This document shows, one piece after another, positions 26,779 to 35,250 of a stretch of DNA of 64,000 nt. Made by a program: the position numbers and the translations under genes. Origin of the DNA: an uncultured Eubacteriales bacterium (GTDB lineage Bacteria; Bacillota; Clostridia; Christensenellales; Aristaeellaceae). The stretch spans positions 124,001-188,000 of the forward strand of contig ONJM01000002.1 of assembly GCA_900318145.1 (NCBI GenBank). The letters are read 5' to 3'. Every line of letters starts with the position of its first letter. Within the stretch, counting starts at the first letter, position 1. The notes under the pieces were generated by a model. It ran no database searches and had not been told where the DNA came from. It saw nothing but the letters and a program-made list of their open reading frames with translations.

Positions 26779-28072
26779 CCTGAAAGCGTCGGTTGTCGGC
26801 GCCGGACTTGCGGGATCGGAAGCGGCATGGCAGCTTGCGGAACGCGGGGTCAGCGTATCCCTGTTTGAAATGAAGCCCGTACAGTATTCCCCGGCCCATC
26901 ATTCGGGGAGTTTCGCGGAGCTTGTATGCTCAAACAGCTTCCGGGGGGACCGGCTTTCCAATGCAGTCGGACTTCTGAAGGAAGAAATGCGGCGCCTTGA
27001 TTCCCTGATTATGCGCTGGGCTGATCAGACCCGGGTCCCCGCCGGAGACGCGCTTGCTGTGGACCGGGAAGCGTTTTCCGCTGGAATCACGGACACCCTG
27101 GAGCATCATCCGAATATCCGCATTTTCAGACAGGAGGAAAAAACAATCCCGGAGGGACCGGTTATTATCGCTACGGGTCCACTGACCAGTGAAAGTATGA
27201 CGGAAACGATTCTGTCGCTTCAGGGGCTTACTACACTGAATTTCTATGACGCAGCAGCTCCGATCGTGTACCGGGAATCACTGGACATGGATAAAATCTT
27301 CAGACTTAGCCGCTACGGCCGCGGAGAAGATTATCTGAACTGTCCGATGAACCGGGAGGAATACGAGCGTTTTATCAGTGAGCTTATTTCCGCGGAGACC
27401 GCAGAAGTCCACGGATTCGAGGAAAAAAAGGTTTTTGAGGGATGCATGCCCATCGAAAGCATGGCGAAAAGAGGCAGGATGGTTCCGGCTTTCGGTCCGA
27501 TGAAACCGGTCGGACTGAAGGATCCGCGGACCGGGAAGGAACCGTTTGCGGTGGTTCAGCTCCGGCAGGATGATTACAGCGATACGATGTACAATATCGT
27601 CGGATTTCAGACCCGCCTGAAGCACGGGGAGCAAAAACGTGTTTTCGGTCTGATTCCGGGCCTGGAGAACGCATCCTATGCCAGATACGGCATGATGCAC
27701 CGGAATACATTCCTGAACAGTCCCGGTTTCCTGAACGAAAGATTTGAAATGATCAGCCGTCCGATGTGCTATTTTGCCGGACAGATGACAGGCGTGGAAG
27801 GATACGTCGAAAGTGCCGCCAGCGGCCTGTACGCGGGAAGAGCACTGGCGGATCAGCTTCACGGAAAGGAACCGTTTACGCTTCCTTCATTTACAGCTAT
27901 TGGCGCAATGGGGAAATATGTGTCCACGCCAAACAGCCATTTTCAGCCGATGAACTGCACATTCGGAATTATCGATCCGCTTCCGCCCGGCGGAAAACGT
28001 ATACGGGACAAAAAAGAACGTTATGAAGCGGTTGCGGCGAGATCGCTGGAATACATCGGACAAATCAGATAA
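26771..28072 (+). CDS. trmFO: Methylenetetrahydrofolate--tRNA-(uracil-5-)-methyltransferase TrmFO
   Basis: 433 residues from the ATG at 26771, inside the last codons of topA, with GAGGAAG upstream. The FAD-binding motif [17 protein letters not shown] opens the protein; [10 protein letters not shown] and the C-terminal [23 protein letters not shown] block (here [18 protein letters not shown]) are family hallmarks. It makes ribothymidine at position 54 of tRNA using methylene-THF and FAD. In most Bacillota a xerC-type gene lies between trmFO and hslV; here hslV follows directly after 21 bases. Confidence 0.97.
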   Translation: MSDLKASVVGAGLAGSEAAWQLAERGVSVSLFEMKPVQYSPAHHSGSFAELVCSNSFRGDRLSNAVGLLKEEMRRLDSLIMRWADQTRVPAGDALAVDREAFSAGITDTLEHHPNIRIFRQEEKTIPEGPVIIATGPLTSESMTETILSLQGLTTLNFYDAAAPIVYRESLDMDKIFRLSRYGRGEDYLNCPMNREEYERFISELISAETAEVHGFEEKKVFEGCMPIESMAKRGRMVPAFGPMKPVGLKDPRTGKEPFAVVQLRQDDYSDTMYNIVGFQTRLKHGEQKRVFGLIPGLENASYARYGMMHRNTFLNSPGFLNERFEMISRPMCYFAGQMTGVEGYVESAASGLYAGRALADQLHGKEPFTLPSFTAIGAMGKYVSTPNSHFQPMNCTFGIIDPLPPGGKRIRDKKERYEAVAARSLEYIGQIR

Positions 28073-28093
28073 TCGAATACAGGAGGAATGCAT

Positions 28094-28633
28094 ATGGGCA
28101 GTCCATTCAGGGGCACGACAATATGCGCGGTCCGGAGAAACGGAGAAACCGCCATTGCCGGTGACGGTCAGGTGACCATGGGAGAACACACGATATTCAA
28201 GACGACCGCAAAAAAAGTACGCCGCCTTTATAACGGACAGGTAGCCGTCGGCTTTGCCGGAAGCGTGGCGGACGCGTTTTCACTGTGTGAGAAATTTGAG
28301 GAAAAGCTGCAGCAGACAGGCGGGAATCTGGAGCGGGCCGCGGTTGCTCTCGCACAGACGTGGCGCGGGGATCAGGCGATGCGGCAGCTGGAATCCATGA
28401 TGATCGCCGCGGATAAGGAGCATCTTCTGATTCTCAGCGGAACCGGGGAAGTAATCGATCCGGACGAAGGAATCGCTGCCATCGGATCCGGCGGGAATTA
28501 CGCGCTTGCCGCAGCCAGAGCACTGCTGCAAAACACGGATCTTTCCGCCAGGGAAATTGCCGAAAAAGCGCTCCGGATCGCTGCGGGAATCTGCGTGTAT
28601 ACAAACGATAACATTACGACAGAGACAGTTTGA
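28094..28633 (+). CDS. hslV: ATP-dependent protease subunit HslV (ClpQ)
   Basis: 179 residues from the ATG at 28094, which has AGGAGG 7 bases upstream; the ATG at 28088 abuts that site. The mature N-terminal Thr would follow a short propeptide (MGSPFRG then TTICAVRR), so this member uses the usual Thr nucleophile rather than the Ser of Bacillus Cod[22 protein letters not shown] and [10 protein letters not shown] are conserved. It forms the double-hexamer proteolytic core with HslU. Confidence 0.96.
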   Translation: MGSPFRGTTICAVRRNGETAIAGDGQVTMGEHTIFKTTAKKVRRLYNGQVAVGFAGSVADAFSLCEKFEEKLQQTGGNLERAAVALAQTWRGDQAMRQLESMMIAADKEHLLILSGTGEVIDPDEGIAAIGSGGNYALAAARALLQNTDLSAREIAEKALRIAAGICVYTNDNITTETV

Positions 28634-28643
28634 GGAGAGTATG

Positions 28644-30011
28644 ATGAGCGAGCAGTTAACGCCCAGGCAGATTGTTCATGAACTGGACAGGTTTATTGTT
28701 GGCCAGAGTGACGCCAAGAAAGCCGTCGCGATCGCACTGCGGAACAGGTACCGCAGAAGCCGTGTGGATGAAAACCTCCGCGATGAAATTATTCCGAAGA
28801 ATATTCTGATGATCGGACCTACCGGCGTCGGAAAAACTGAAATCGCACGCCGGCTTGCGAAACTGGTCAACGCGCCTTTTATCAAAGTGGAAGCCACAAA
28901 ATTCACAGAAGTCGGATATGTAGGGCGCGACGTTGAAAGCATGATCAGAGATCTTGCTGAAAACGCTGTACGGATGGTCCGGAAGGAACACGAAGAGAAA
29001 GTCCTGCCGCGGGCGCGGGTTCTTGCGGAAGAACGTTTGTCGGAACTGTTGGCGCACCCGAAGAAAAAGGCAGCGTCCAACCCGCTTGATTTCCTGCTCG
29101 GGAAACAAAAAGAGGAGCAGAATTCTTCGGAAGAATCGACAGAACTTGCAAGAAAAAAAGAAGAGATCCGGCAGCAGCTTCTGCGCGGAGAAATAGAAGA
29201 CGCGGAGCTTGAGCTTGAAGTGGAGGAGGAAGCTCCGACGCTGGAGGTAGGTGGCTCAAGCATCAGCCTGGGCGATATGATGGGAAACATGATGCCCAAA
29301 AGAACAAGAATGCGTCATGTGAAAGTACGCGAGGCCCGGAAGATTCTCACGGACCAGGAAGCTGCCAAACTGATCGACAGTGACGCGGTGCAGGAAGAAG
29401 CGATCCGCCGGACTGAACAGAACGGTATCGTATTTATCGATGAAATTGACAAGATCGCGGGAAACAAGATGGGGAGCGGACCCGACGTAAGCAGGGAAGG
29501 CGTACAGCGGGATATACTTCCGATTGTCGAGGGCAGCACCGTCAATACGAAATACGGTGCCGTCAGGACGGACTATATGCTTTTCATTGCAGCCGGTGCG
29601 TTCCATGTGAGCAAGGTGTCAGATCTGATTCCCGAGCTTCAGGGACGTTTTCCCGTTCACGTACAGCTTCAGAGCCTGAGCAGGGAAGATTTCCGCCGGA
29701 TTCTTACCGTTCCGGAGAACGCCCTGACGAAGCAGTACCGCGCGCTGCTGGAGGTGGACAAAGTACTGCTCCGCTTTGATGACAGCGCAATCGACGCGAT
29801 CGCCGAAGCAGCGTGTAATGCCAATGAGAATACGGAGGATATCGGCGCAAGAAGGCTTCATGCCGTGTTTGAACAGCTGCTGGAAGATATCTCCTTCAAC
29901 GCGGGCGATGAAAATATGCCTCCTTTTGAACTGTTGATTGACAGAAAATACGTTGAAAGCCACCTGAAAGGCGAAAACAGGCCCGTTGAACTGCGGAAAT
30001 ACATTCTGTAA
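28644..30011 (+). CDS. hslU: ATP-dependent protease ATPase subunit HslU (ClpY)
   Basis: 455 residues. Starts [28 protein letters not shown] lies 6 bases before the ATG at 28644 (another ATG at 28641). Walker [10 protein letters not shown], Walker [14 protein letters not shown], the inserted I-domain with charged coiled sequence (about 110-235), and the C-terminal VELRKYIL that inserts into HslV are present. It unfolds substrates for HslV. Usually followed by codY in Bacillota; here proC follows instead. Confidence 0.97.
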   Translation: MSEQLTPRQIVHELDRFIVGQSDAKKAVAIALRNRYRRSRVDENLRDEIIPKNILMIGPTGVGKTEIARRLAKLVNAPFIKVEATKFTEVGYVGRDVESMIRDLAENAVRMVRKEHEEKVLPRARVLAEERLSELLAHPKKKAASNPLDFLLGKQKEEQNSSEESTELARKKEEIRQQLLRGEIEDAELELEVEEEAPTLEVGGSSISLGDMMGNMMPKRTRMRHVKVREARKILTDQEAAKLIDSDAVQEEAIRRTEQNGIVFIDEIDKIAGNKMGSGPDVSREGVQRDILPIVEGSTVNTKYGAVRTDYMLFIAAGAFHVSKVSDLIPELQGRFPVHVQLQSLSREDFRRILTVPENALTKQYRALLEVDKVLLRFDDSAIDAIAEAACNANENTEDIGARRLHAVFEQLLEDISFNAGDENMPPFELLIDRKYVESHLKGENRPVELRKYIL

Positions 30012-30113
30012 GTTTCTTTATACTGTAATCCCGGCAGTTTCTGTGGTAATATAAAAAGCAAAGCTGGAATACCGGAATAAAACAAGCTTTACAGGAAGGC
30101 CGGAGGTAGTGAT

Positions 30114-30929
30114 ATGATTCGTACAATTGGAATGATCGGTGCCGGAAATATGGGGTCCGCGATTCTGCGCGGAATTGTTGAAGCGGAATATGTCCGTGCT
30201 TCACAGATTGTTGCATATGATACGAATCGCAAACGTATGCGCGAGCTGGAGGAGGATTTGCCCGGAGTTGCGGCCGCGTCAGACTGCCTGGAGGTTGCTG
30301 AGCGGGCAGATCTGATTATTCTTGCAGTAAAACCCGTTTTCGTGAAGGAAGTAATTGACGAGATCCGCCGTGCGCTTCAGGGAAAGGCGGTGCTGAGTAT
30401 TGCGGCAGGGTGGACAGTCTCCATGCTTGAAAAAGCGCTTCAGAATTCCGGAGCGACTTATATGCGTGTGATGCCGAATACGCCCGCGCTGGTTGGGGAG
30501 GGTATGACAGCCCTGTGTGACGAATCTACCTTTTCAAAAGAAGATTTCGAGTTTGTGAAGGGAATCTTCGACGCTATCGGAAAGACAAAGATTCTTCCGG
30601 AAAGACTGTTCGACGGCGTAGTGGCTTTGAGCGGAAGCAGTCCTGCTTATGTATATATGATGATCGAGGCCATGGCAGATGCTGCTGTACGGGAGGGCAT
30701 TCCGAGAGTTCACGCGTATGAGATGGCCGCACAAAGTGTTCTCGGCAGCGCACTGATGGTTTTGTCCACCGGCACACATCCGGCGGCATTGAAGGATGCC
30801 GTCTGTTCGCCGGGCGGGACAACGATTGAAGCGGTGGAAGAACTTGAACGGAAAGGCTTCCGCGCTGCGGTGATGGACGCGATGAAGGCCTGCGCAGACA
30901 GGAGCCGCGAAATGTCATCCGAGAAATAA
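30114..30929 (+). CDS. proC: Pyrroline-5-carboxylate reductase
   Basis: 271 residues. NAD(P)-binding GMIGAGNMGSAILRG at the N-terminus, VKPVFVKEV, the VMPNTPALVGEGMTAL block and the C-terminal DAVCSPGGTTIEAVEELE signature. It makes proline from pyrroline-5-carboxylate in the cytoplasm. A GGCCGGAGG site precedes the ATG. An extended -10 type sequence (TGGTAATAT, 30044-30052) upstream may be its promoter, without a good -35. Confidence 0.96.
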   Translation: MIRTIGMIGAGNMGSAILRGIVEAEYVRASQIVAYDTNRKRMRELEEDLPGVAAASDCLEVAERADLIILAVKPVFVKEVIDEIRRALQGKAVLSIAAGWTVSMLEKALQNSGATYMRVMPNTPALVGEGMTALCDESTFSKEDFEFVKGIFDAIGKTKILPERLFDGVVALSGSSPAYVYMMIEAMADAAVREGIPRVHAYEMAAQSVLGSALMVLSTGTHPAALKDAVCSPGGTTIEAVEELERKGFRAAVMDAMKACADRSREMSSEK

Positions 30930-30959
30930 GATGATTTTGTCATGCGGGAGAATAGCCGG

Positions 30960-31448
30960 ATGGACGAGAAAAGAAAAACGGTAAACATTTATACAGACGG
31001 TGCCTGCAGCGGAAATCCGGGCCCCGGAGGTTGGGGCGCAATTCTTGAATTCGGTCCTCACCGGAAGGAAATGAGCGGATATATGGCCGGAACCACCAAC
31101 AACCGGATGGAGCTTTTCGCGGCTATCAGCGCGCTGGGAGCGCTCAAGGAGCCCTGCAACGTAAAGCTGTATTCAGACAGCAATTATCTTGTGCAGGCAT
31201 TTAACGACCACTGGATCGACAACTGGAAAAGAAACGGCTGGAAGACAAGCAGCGGCACGAAAGTTGAGAATCAGGACCTGTGGTTCATTCTCACCGCCCA
31301 GACAAAGAAACATCATGTGGAGTTTATCAAGGTCAAGGGACACGCGGATCATCCGGAAAACAACCGGTGCGATGAACTTGCGCGCGAAGCCGTAAAGGAA
31401 CTGATGGAAATAGAAGCGCGCGCCGCAGCGGCCGCATCCCGGGAATAA
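30960..31448 (+). CDS. rnhA: Ribonuclease HI
   Basis: 162 residues from the ATG at 30960 (GGGAG 9 bases upstream); the earlier in-frame ATG at 30942 lacks a site. Catalytic residues are all visible: Asp13 in [11 protein letters not shown], Glu51 in [10 protein letters not shown], Asp73 in YSDSNYLV, and the last Asp in CDELAREA. It cuts the RNA strand of RNA-DNA hybrids. The typical basic protrusion (KRNGWKT) is present. Follows proC by 30 bases and ends at a terminator. Confidence 0.96.
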   Translation: MDEKRKTVNIYTDGACSGNPGPGGWGAILEFGPHRKEMSGYMAGTTNNRMELFAAISALGALKEPCNVKLYSDSNYLVQAFNDHWIDNWKRNGWKTSSGTKVENQDLWFILTAQTKKHHVEFIKVKGHADHPENNRCDELAREAVKELMEIEARAAAAASRE

Positions 31449-31453
31449 TGCAG

Positions 31454-31501
31454 AAGGCAGACGGTTTGTTCTTTCCGTGAGAATGAACGGCTGCCTTTTT
31501 C
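31454..31501 (+). terminator. Terminator after rnhA
   Basis: AAGGCAG (31454-31460) pairs with CTGCCTT (31491-31497), with an inner GTTC/GAAC pairing, and the 3' arm runs into a T5 tract (31496-31500). Confidence 0.65.
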
Positions 31502-31527
31502 ACTAACAGAAAAAGCGGTGATCAGAA

Positions 31528-32013
31528 ATGGCGGAAAACCTTAAATCCGGAGAAAAAACAAACGTAATGAGAATCCTGGACAGCAGGAAAATTCCGTATG
31601 ATTATTATACATATCAGCCGGATCCGGGTCTGACTGGCGCGCAGATCGCAGGCTTGTTGAACAAGGAAGCCGGCATGATGTTCAAGACGCTTGTGACAAA
31701 GGGTAAAAGCGGACGATATTATGTGTTTGTCATTCCCGTTACAGATGAGCTGGAGCTGAAAAAAGCGGCGAAAGCTACGGATGAAAAATACGTGGAAATG
31801 ATACACCAGAAAGAACTGCTGCCGTTGACAGGGTATGTTCACGGAGGATGTTCGCCGATCGGGATGAAGAAAGCGTTTCCGGTGTTTCTTCACAGTACGG
31901 CGGAAAGCCTTGACCGGATTTGCGTCAGCGCCGGAAAGGTGGGCTGGCAGATAGAACTGAAACCGGCTGATCTGCAGCGAGTCGTTTCATACCGCAGTGC
32001 GGATCTTGTATAA
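31528..32013 (+). CDS. ybaK: Cys-tRNA(Pro)/Cys-tRNA(Cys) deacylase, YbaK/EbsC type
   Basis: 161 residues. The YbaK fold is recognised by NKEAGMMFKTLVTKGKSGRYYVFVIP, the catalytic-region Lys in MMFKTLV, and GYVHGGCSPIGMKK. It removes cysteine wrongly attached to tRNA(Pro). It starts after the rnhA terminator. The N-terminus (NVMRILDSRKIPYDYYTY) is typical. Ribosome site is weak (AAAGCGGTGATCAG). Confidence 0.9.
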   Translation: MAENLKSGEKTNVMRILDSRKIPYDYYTYQPDPGLTGAQIAGLLNKEAGMMFKTLVTKGKSGRYYVFVIPVTDELELKKAAKATDEKYVEMIHQKELLPLTGYVHGGCSPIGMKKAFPVFLHSTAESLDRICVSAGKVGWQIELKPADLQRVVSYRSADLV

Positions 32014-32039
32014 TCAGGAATGAAAGGAGAAAGCGTTTC

Positions 32040-32459
32040 ATGCAGTACAGAAGGTACGGAGATACTTATGTGGTCCGGATTGATGCCGGTGAGGAAATCC
32101 TGGAAGAGCTTAAGGAATTCTGTGAAAAAGAAGATATCCGTCTTGCGGAGGTTAACGCGCTTGGCGCGGCAGATCATGCATCCGTTGGTGTGTTTGATCT
32201 CGGAAAACATGAATATTTTATTGAAGAATTGGACGGTTTCATGGAAATAACAAGCCTGACCGGTAATATAACTCGTATGGACGGAAATGTGTACATACAT
32301 CTTCACGGGACAATGGCCGATCAGAATCACGCAATCCACGGAGGTCATATTCTCTCGGCACGCGTGGGCGCAACCTGCGAAATGTTCATCCACACACTTC
32401 CGGGTGAGCTTTGCAGAAGCCGGGATGAAATACTGAAGATCAACCTGATTCAGTTCTGA
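32040..32459 (+). CDS. PPC-domain (DUF296) putative DNA-binding protein
   Basis: 139 residues made of one PPC/DUF296 domain. The conserved metal-binding-like run of His is present: YIHLHGTMADQNHAIHGGHI (about residues 84-103). Bacterial stand-alone PPC proteins form trimers; the same fold is linked to AT-hook DNA-binding proteins in plants. Whether this one binds DNA is not shown. It follows ybaK with a GAAAGGAG site and is probably co-transcribed with it. Confidence 0.85.
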   Translation: MQYRRYGDTYVVRIDAGEEILEELKEFCEKEDIRLAEVNALGAADHASVGVFDLGKHEYFIEELDGFMEITSLTGNITRMDGNVYIHLHGTMADQNHAIHGGHILSARVGATCEMFIHTLPGELCRSRDEILKINLIQF

Positions 32460-32472
32460 TAAAACGATGAAA

Positions 32473-32529
32473 CAGGCACCGCGGACGGGATGGTTATCGC
32501 TTGCATGAGTTGCCGCAGGGGAGCGCCTG
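32473..32529 (+). other. Possible structured non-coding segment
   Basis: In the 150 bases between the PPC gene and the next promoter, CAGGC (32473-32477) can pair with GCCTG (32525-32529) and GCGG (32481-32484) with CCGC (32513-32516), leaving a 28-base apical region. There is no T-run behind it, so it is a poor intrinsic terminator. I recognise no known RNA family. Confidence 0.25.
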
Positions 32530-32609
32530 TATACAGTGATGCTGAAAAACGAAAAAACCGAAGGTAAAACTGAAAGGCAGGCTATCCGTATCCGAACGAT
32601 CGGAGGCGG

Positions 32610-32638
32610 TTGACTTATTATTGTCAAAGGGGTATACT
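32610..32638 (+). promoter_or_regulatory. Near-consensus promoter of the tyrosine recombinase gene
   Basis: TTGACT at 32610-32615, 17-base spacer, TATACT at 32633-32638. The predicted transcript start (about 32645) falls on the first bases of the inverted repeat 32644-32681. Confidence 0.7.
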
Positions 32639-32643
32639 TATAT

Positions 32644-32681
32644 CATACTATTCGCTAAACCATAGTTTTACGAATAGTATG
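32644..32681. repeat. 11-bp perfect inverted repeat upstream of the recombinase gene
   Basis: CATACTATTCG (32644-32654) is repeated inverted as CGAATAGTATG (32671-32681). The 16-base centre holds a further AAAC/GTTT pairing around CATA. The whole is a 38-bp dyad with only a 2x2 mismatch. It overlaps the predicted transcription start and lies 36 bases before the recombinase start. It may be a recombination site, an operator or a 5' mRNA hairpin. Confidence 0.8.
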
Positions 32682-32717
32682 ACCGTTTTAAGTACCATGG
32701 AAAAGAGGCGGGCTCAT

Positions 32718-33818
32718 ATGGCCGGAAATACAGCGAATCAATACCGTGAAGAGACGGATGCAAAACGCATTCTCCAGATCCGTGCGATCACTCGTGAGCT
32801 TCCGCAGGCCTGCTCGGATTTTATCCGTTCCATTGCCGTGACCACCAGTACGCTTACCAGGCTGGCCTACGCGATTGATCTGCGAACCTTTTTTCATTTT
32901 CTGCAGTCGGAGCGCGTTGCCTTTTCAGATAAGAAACTGACGCTGATGACGGATGAGGATCTGGAAAAACTGACAAGAAACGATCTGACCGCCTATACGG
33001 AATATCTGACGTATTATTTTAAGGAAGAAGACAATTCGGTACCGAACAAAGCATATGTGAATCATGAACTCTCCATCAAAAGAAAGCTTTGCTCCATACG
33101 TTCCTTCTATGACTATCTGTTCAAAAATCAGCGCATTTCGTCCAATGTCACCGAACTGGTTCCCCTGCCGAAAATCCATGAGAAGCCGATCATCAGGCTT
33201 TCAAAGGATGAGATGACGCGTATTCTGAATCTGGCGCAGTCCGGCGAAAAGATGTCCAGAACACAGCAGCGATACCAGAAAATAACGGCAAAACGCGATT
33301 ACGCCCTGCTTTCTCTCTTTCTCGGTACAGGAATACGAGTCAGTGAATGTGTCGGTATGAACCTGAACGACGTCGACCTTGAAAACAACGCGTTTGTTGT
33401 AACAAGAAAGGGCGGAAACCAGGTCGTTCTCTACTTCCCTCCTGAAGTGGCGGAGGCGCTGGCCGAATATATGGATGAGCGGCAGCAGACCGAAGCGCTG
33501 CCCGGACATGAGGAAGCTCTTTTTCTGAGCTTGCAGAAAAAAAGAATCACGCAGCGGGCTGTTCAGAATCTTGTAAAGAAATACGCAGCTGTTGCGGCTC
33601 CTTTAAAAACAAAAATCAGCCCCCACAAGCTGAGGAGCACCTACGCGACGAACCTTTATAATGAAACGGGCGATATATACCTTGTCGCGGATGTGCTCGG
33701 GCATTCCTCCGTGGACACAACCAGAAAACACTACGCCGATATGACGGACGCGAGAAGAAGAATGGCGGCGGAGCATGTGCATCTTCCGGGTGATCCTGAT
33801 TTTCTTCCGGATAAATAA
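32718..33818 (+). CDS. Tyrosine recombinase, Xer-like (single-recombinase type)
   Basis: 366 residues from the ATG at 32718 (AAGAGG 9 bases upstream; earlier in-frame ATGs at 32697 and 32679). All catalytic residues are visible: Arg207 (LGTGIRVSE), Lys231 (VTRKGGNQ), His303-Arg306 (SPHKLRSTY), His329 (LGHSS), Tyr339 (KHYADM). The N-terminal SAM-like core-binding domain is TSTLTRLAYAIDLRTFFHFL. At 366 residues it is longer than XerC/XerD (about 300) and nearer the streptococcal XerS size. No excisionase, phage or transposon genes are nearby, which favours a chromosome-dimer-resolution or housekeeping role over an integrase. Confidence 0.9.
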   Translation: MAGNTANQYREETDAKRILQIRAITRELPQACSDFIRSIAVTTSTLTRLAYAIDLRTFFHFLQSERVAFSDKKLTLMTDEDLEKLTRNDLTAYTEYLTYYFKEEDNSVPNKAYVNHELSIKRKLCSIRSFYDYLFKNQRISSNVTELVPLPKIHEKPIIRLSKDEMTRILNLAQSGEKMSRTQQRYQKITAKRDYALLSLFLGTGIRVSECVGMNLNDVDLENNAFVVTRKGGNQVVLYFPPEVAEALAEYMDERQQTEALPGHEEALFLSLQKKRITQRAVQNLVKKYAAVAAPLKTKISPHKLRSTYATNLYNETGDIYLVADVLGHSSVDTTRKHYADMTDARRRMAAEHVHLPGDPDFLPDK

Positions 33819-33824
33819 TTCCAG

Positions 33825-34313
33825 TCAGCAGAAGCGAAGTGCCGGGAATGAAAGAACCATCATCATGTATTCTGTACTGACCGGTTCGAAAAAAGTTGTT
33901 CTGAAACAGGATTCCGCTTCCATACCACGTATCAGGATGGAATCTCCCCTTGCCCGTTCCGTCATTGCCGTGACCGGCATACGCGGAAGACCAAACAGAT
34001 AGTTTCCGTTTCTTATTTCCGCAAAAACGGCTTTTTCCCCGGCGCGGACTTCATACAGATCCTGTCTCCACCAGACGATCCGAAAGACTTCGTTTCCAGT
34101 TTTGTTGCTTTTAACCCGGCGGCTGGTTCCCGGAATGATTTCCGTATCCAGGTCAAAACGGCTGTACCAGCTGAGATCAGGACTTTTTTCGATGCGGACA
34201 GGTTCAGAAGCCGAAACGGTAAAGGACACTTTGCCGAACAGAGCGCCGTCCAGGCGAAAATCATACTGCCAGATTCCCGTGACAGAAAGGCGGTATGTTA
34301 TTATTTCGACCAT
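33825..34313 (-). CDS. Hypothetical protein
   Basis: 162 residues from the ATG at 34313, chosen because GGAGG lies 8 bases upstream; the GTG at 34322 overlaps that site. The sequence is beta-strand-like throughout (WQYDFRLDGALFGKVSFTV, EVFRIVWWRQDLYEVRAGE, NGNYLFGLPRM), with a hydrophobic end. This pattern is reminiscent of tubby/LURP-one-like scramblase folds, but I see no diagnostic motif. It is the last gene of a minus-strand run with the esterase and the metallo-hydrolase and is convergent with the recombinase gene. Function unknown. Confidence 0.6.
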   Translation of the reverse strand: MVEIITYRLSVTGIWQYDFRLDGALFGKVSFTVSASEPVRIEKSPDLSWYSRFDLDTEIIPGTSRRVKSNKTGNEVFRIVWWRQDLYEVRAGEKAVFAEIRNGNYLFGLPRMPVTAMTERARGDSILIRGMEAESCFRTTFFEPVSTEYMMMVLSFPALRFC

Positions 34314-34379
34314 ATCCGTCACCTCCGGGCGGCAAGTCTGCTGCCTGATGAATGTATCCTCCGCTGAAAGCCGAACAGG

Positions 34380-35213
34380 TTAATCCTGCGGAGCAAAATC
34401 GTTCGCGAGAGCGTATGCCACTTTTTCCTCAAAACGGGAGATGGCCTCACGGGATTCCTTGCTGGCCGGCATCAGAATATCATACGCATGGAACCAGTTC
34501 GGATAAACGTCCACTTCCGCGCGGATCCCGGCTTCCCGCAGATTTCTGACATATTCGAGCGTTTCATCCAGAAAGGGTTCAATATCACCCACATATGTAT
34601 AACATGGCGGCAGGCCGTGATAATCAGTACATCTTGCAGGCGCGGCATAACGTGAAATAAATTCGGTTCCGTACGCGTCCCGCAGATATCGTTTCCAGGC
34701 TTTATGGTTGCGCTTTGTATTCCAGTTCGTGGCATGATTGTCTCTGGAAGAGTCCGTATCCCGGTCGTCCAGCATCGGATAGAGAGGCATCTGAAACGCG
34801 ATATTGACGGTTTTTCTGTCTCTCGCAAGCATGCAAAGCGCGGCGGTCATGCCGCCGCCCGCACTTTCTCCGCCGATCATGATCTGATCGGAACGGATTC
34901 CAAGCATTTCTGTGTTTTCCTTCAGCCAAAGCAGCGCGGCGTAACAATCCTGCAGTCCGGACGGATAAGGGTGCTTGCGGGAAAGCCTGTAATCCGGTGC
35001 TACAAGAACCATGCCGAACTTGACGACCATGGATAAAGCGCGGGTAAGGTAAACCTCACGGGCGGATCCTGACTGATAGCCGCCTCCGTGGATCCAAAGT
35101 ACTCCCGGGGTTTTTTCCGCTTTTCTGGTTTTGGGCTGCAGAATCAGCAGGCGGACTTTATGGGCGCCGACCTTGATCTTTACATGGCTTGAATTTACAA
35201 GAGGATTTTTCAT
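34380..35213 (-). CDS. Alpha/beta-hydrolase, acetyl-esterase (HSL) type
   Basis: 277 residues. The oxyanion-hole motif HGGGYQSG (42-49) and nucleophile Ser117 in GGESAGGG are the signature of the hormone-sensitive-lipase/Aes family; DIEPFLDE supplies the likely acid and WFHAYD the His. No signal peptide, so cytoplasmic. These enzymes hydrolyse short-chain esters, including acetyl groups on plant sugars, which would suit the xylosidase elsewhere in the window, but the natural substrate is unknown. GGAGGT-type site upstream of the ATG. Confidence 0.9.
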   Translation of the reverse strand: MKNPLVNSSHVKIKVGAHKVRLLILQPKTRKAEKTPGVLWIHGGGYQSGSAREVYLTRALSMVVKFGMVLVAPDYRLSRKHPYPSGLQDCYAALLWLKENTEMLGIRSDQIMIGGESAGGGMTAALCMLARDRKTVNIAFQMPLYPMLDDRDTDSSRDNHATNWNTKRNHKAWKRYLRDAYGTEFISRYAAPARCTDYHGLPPCYTYVGDIEPFLDETLEYVRNLREAGIRAEVDVYPNWFHAYDILMPASKESREAISRFEEKVAYALANDFAPQD

Positions 35214-35250
35214 GGAGACCTCCGGAAAAAAATACGGATAAAAGAAACAG

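Noticed and set aside
32718..33818. Integrase of a prophage or integrative element
   Set aside because: No tRNA target, excisionase, relaxase or phage structural genes and no flanking direct repeats were seen; neighbours are housekeeping genes.
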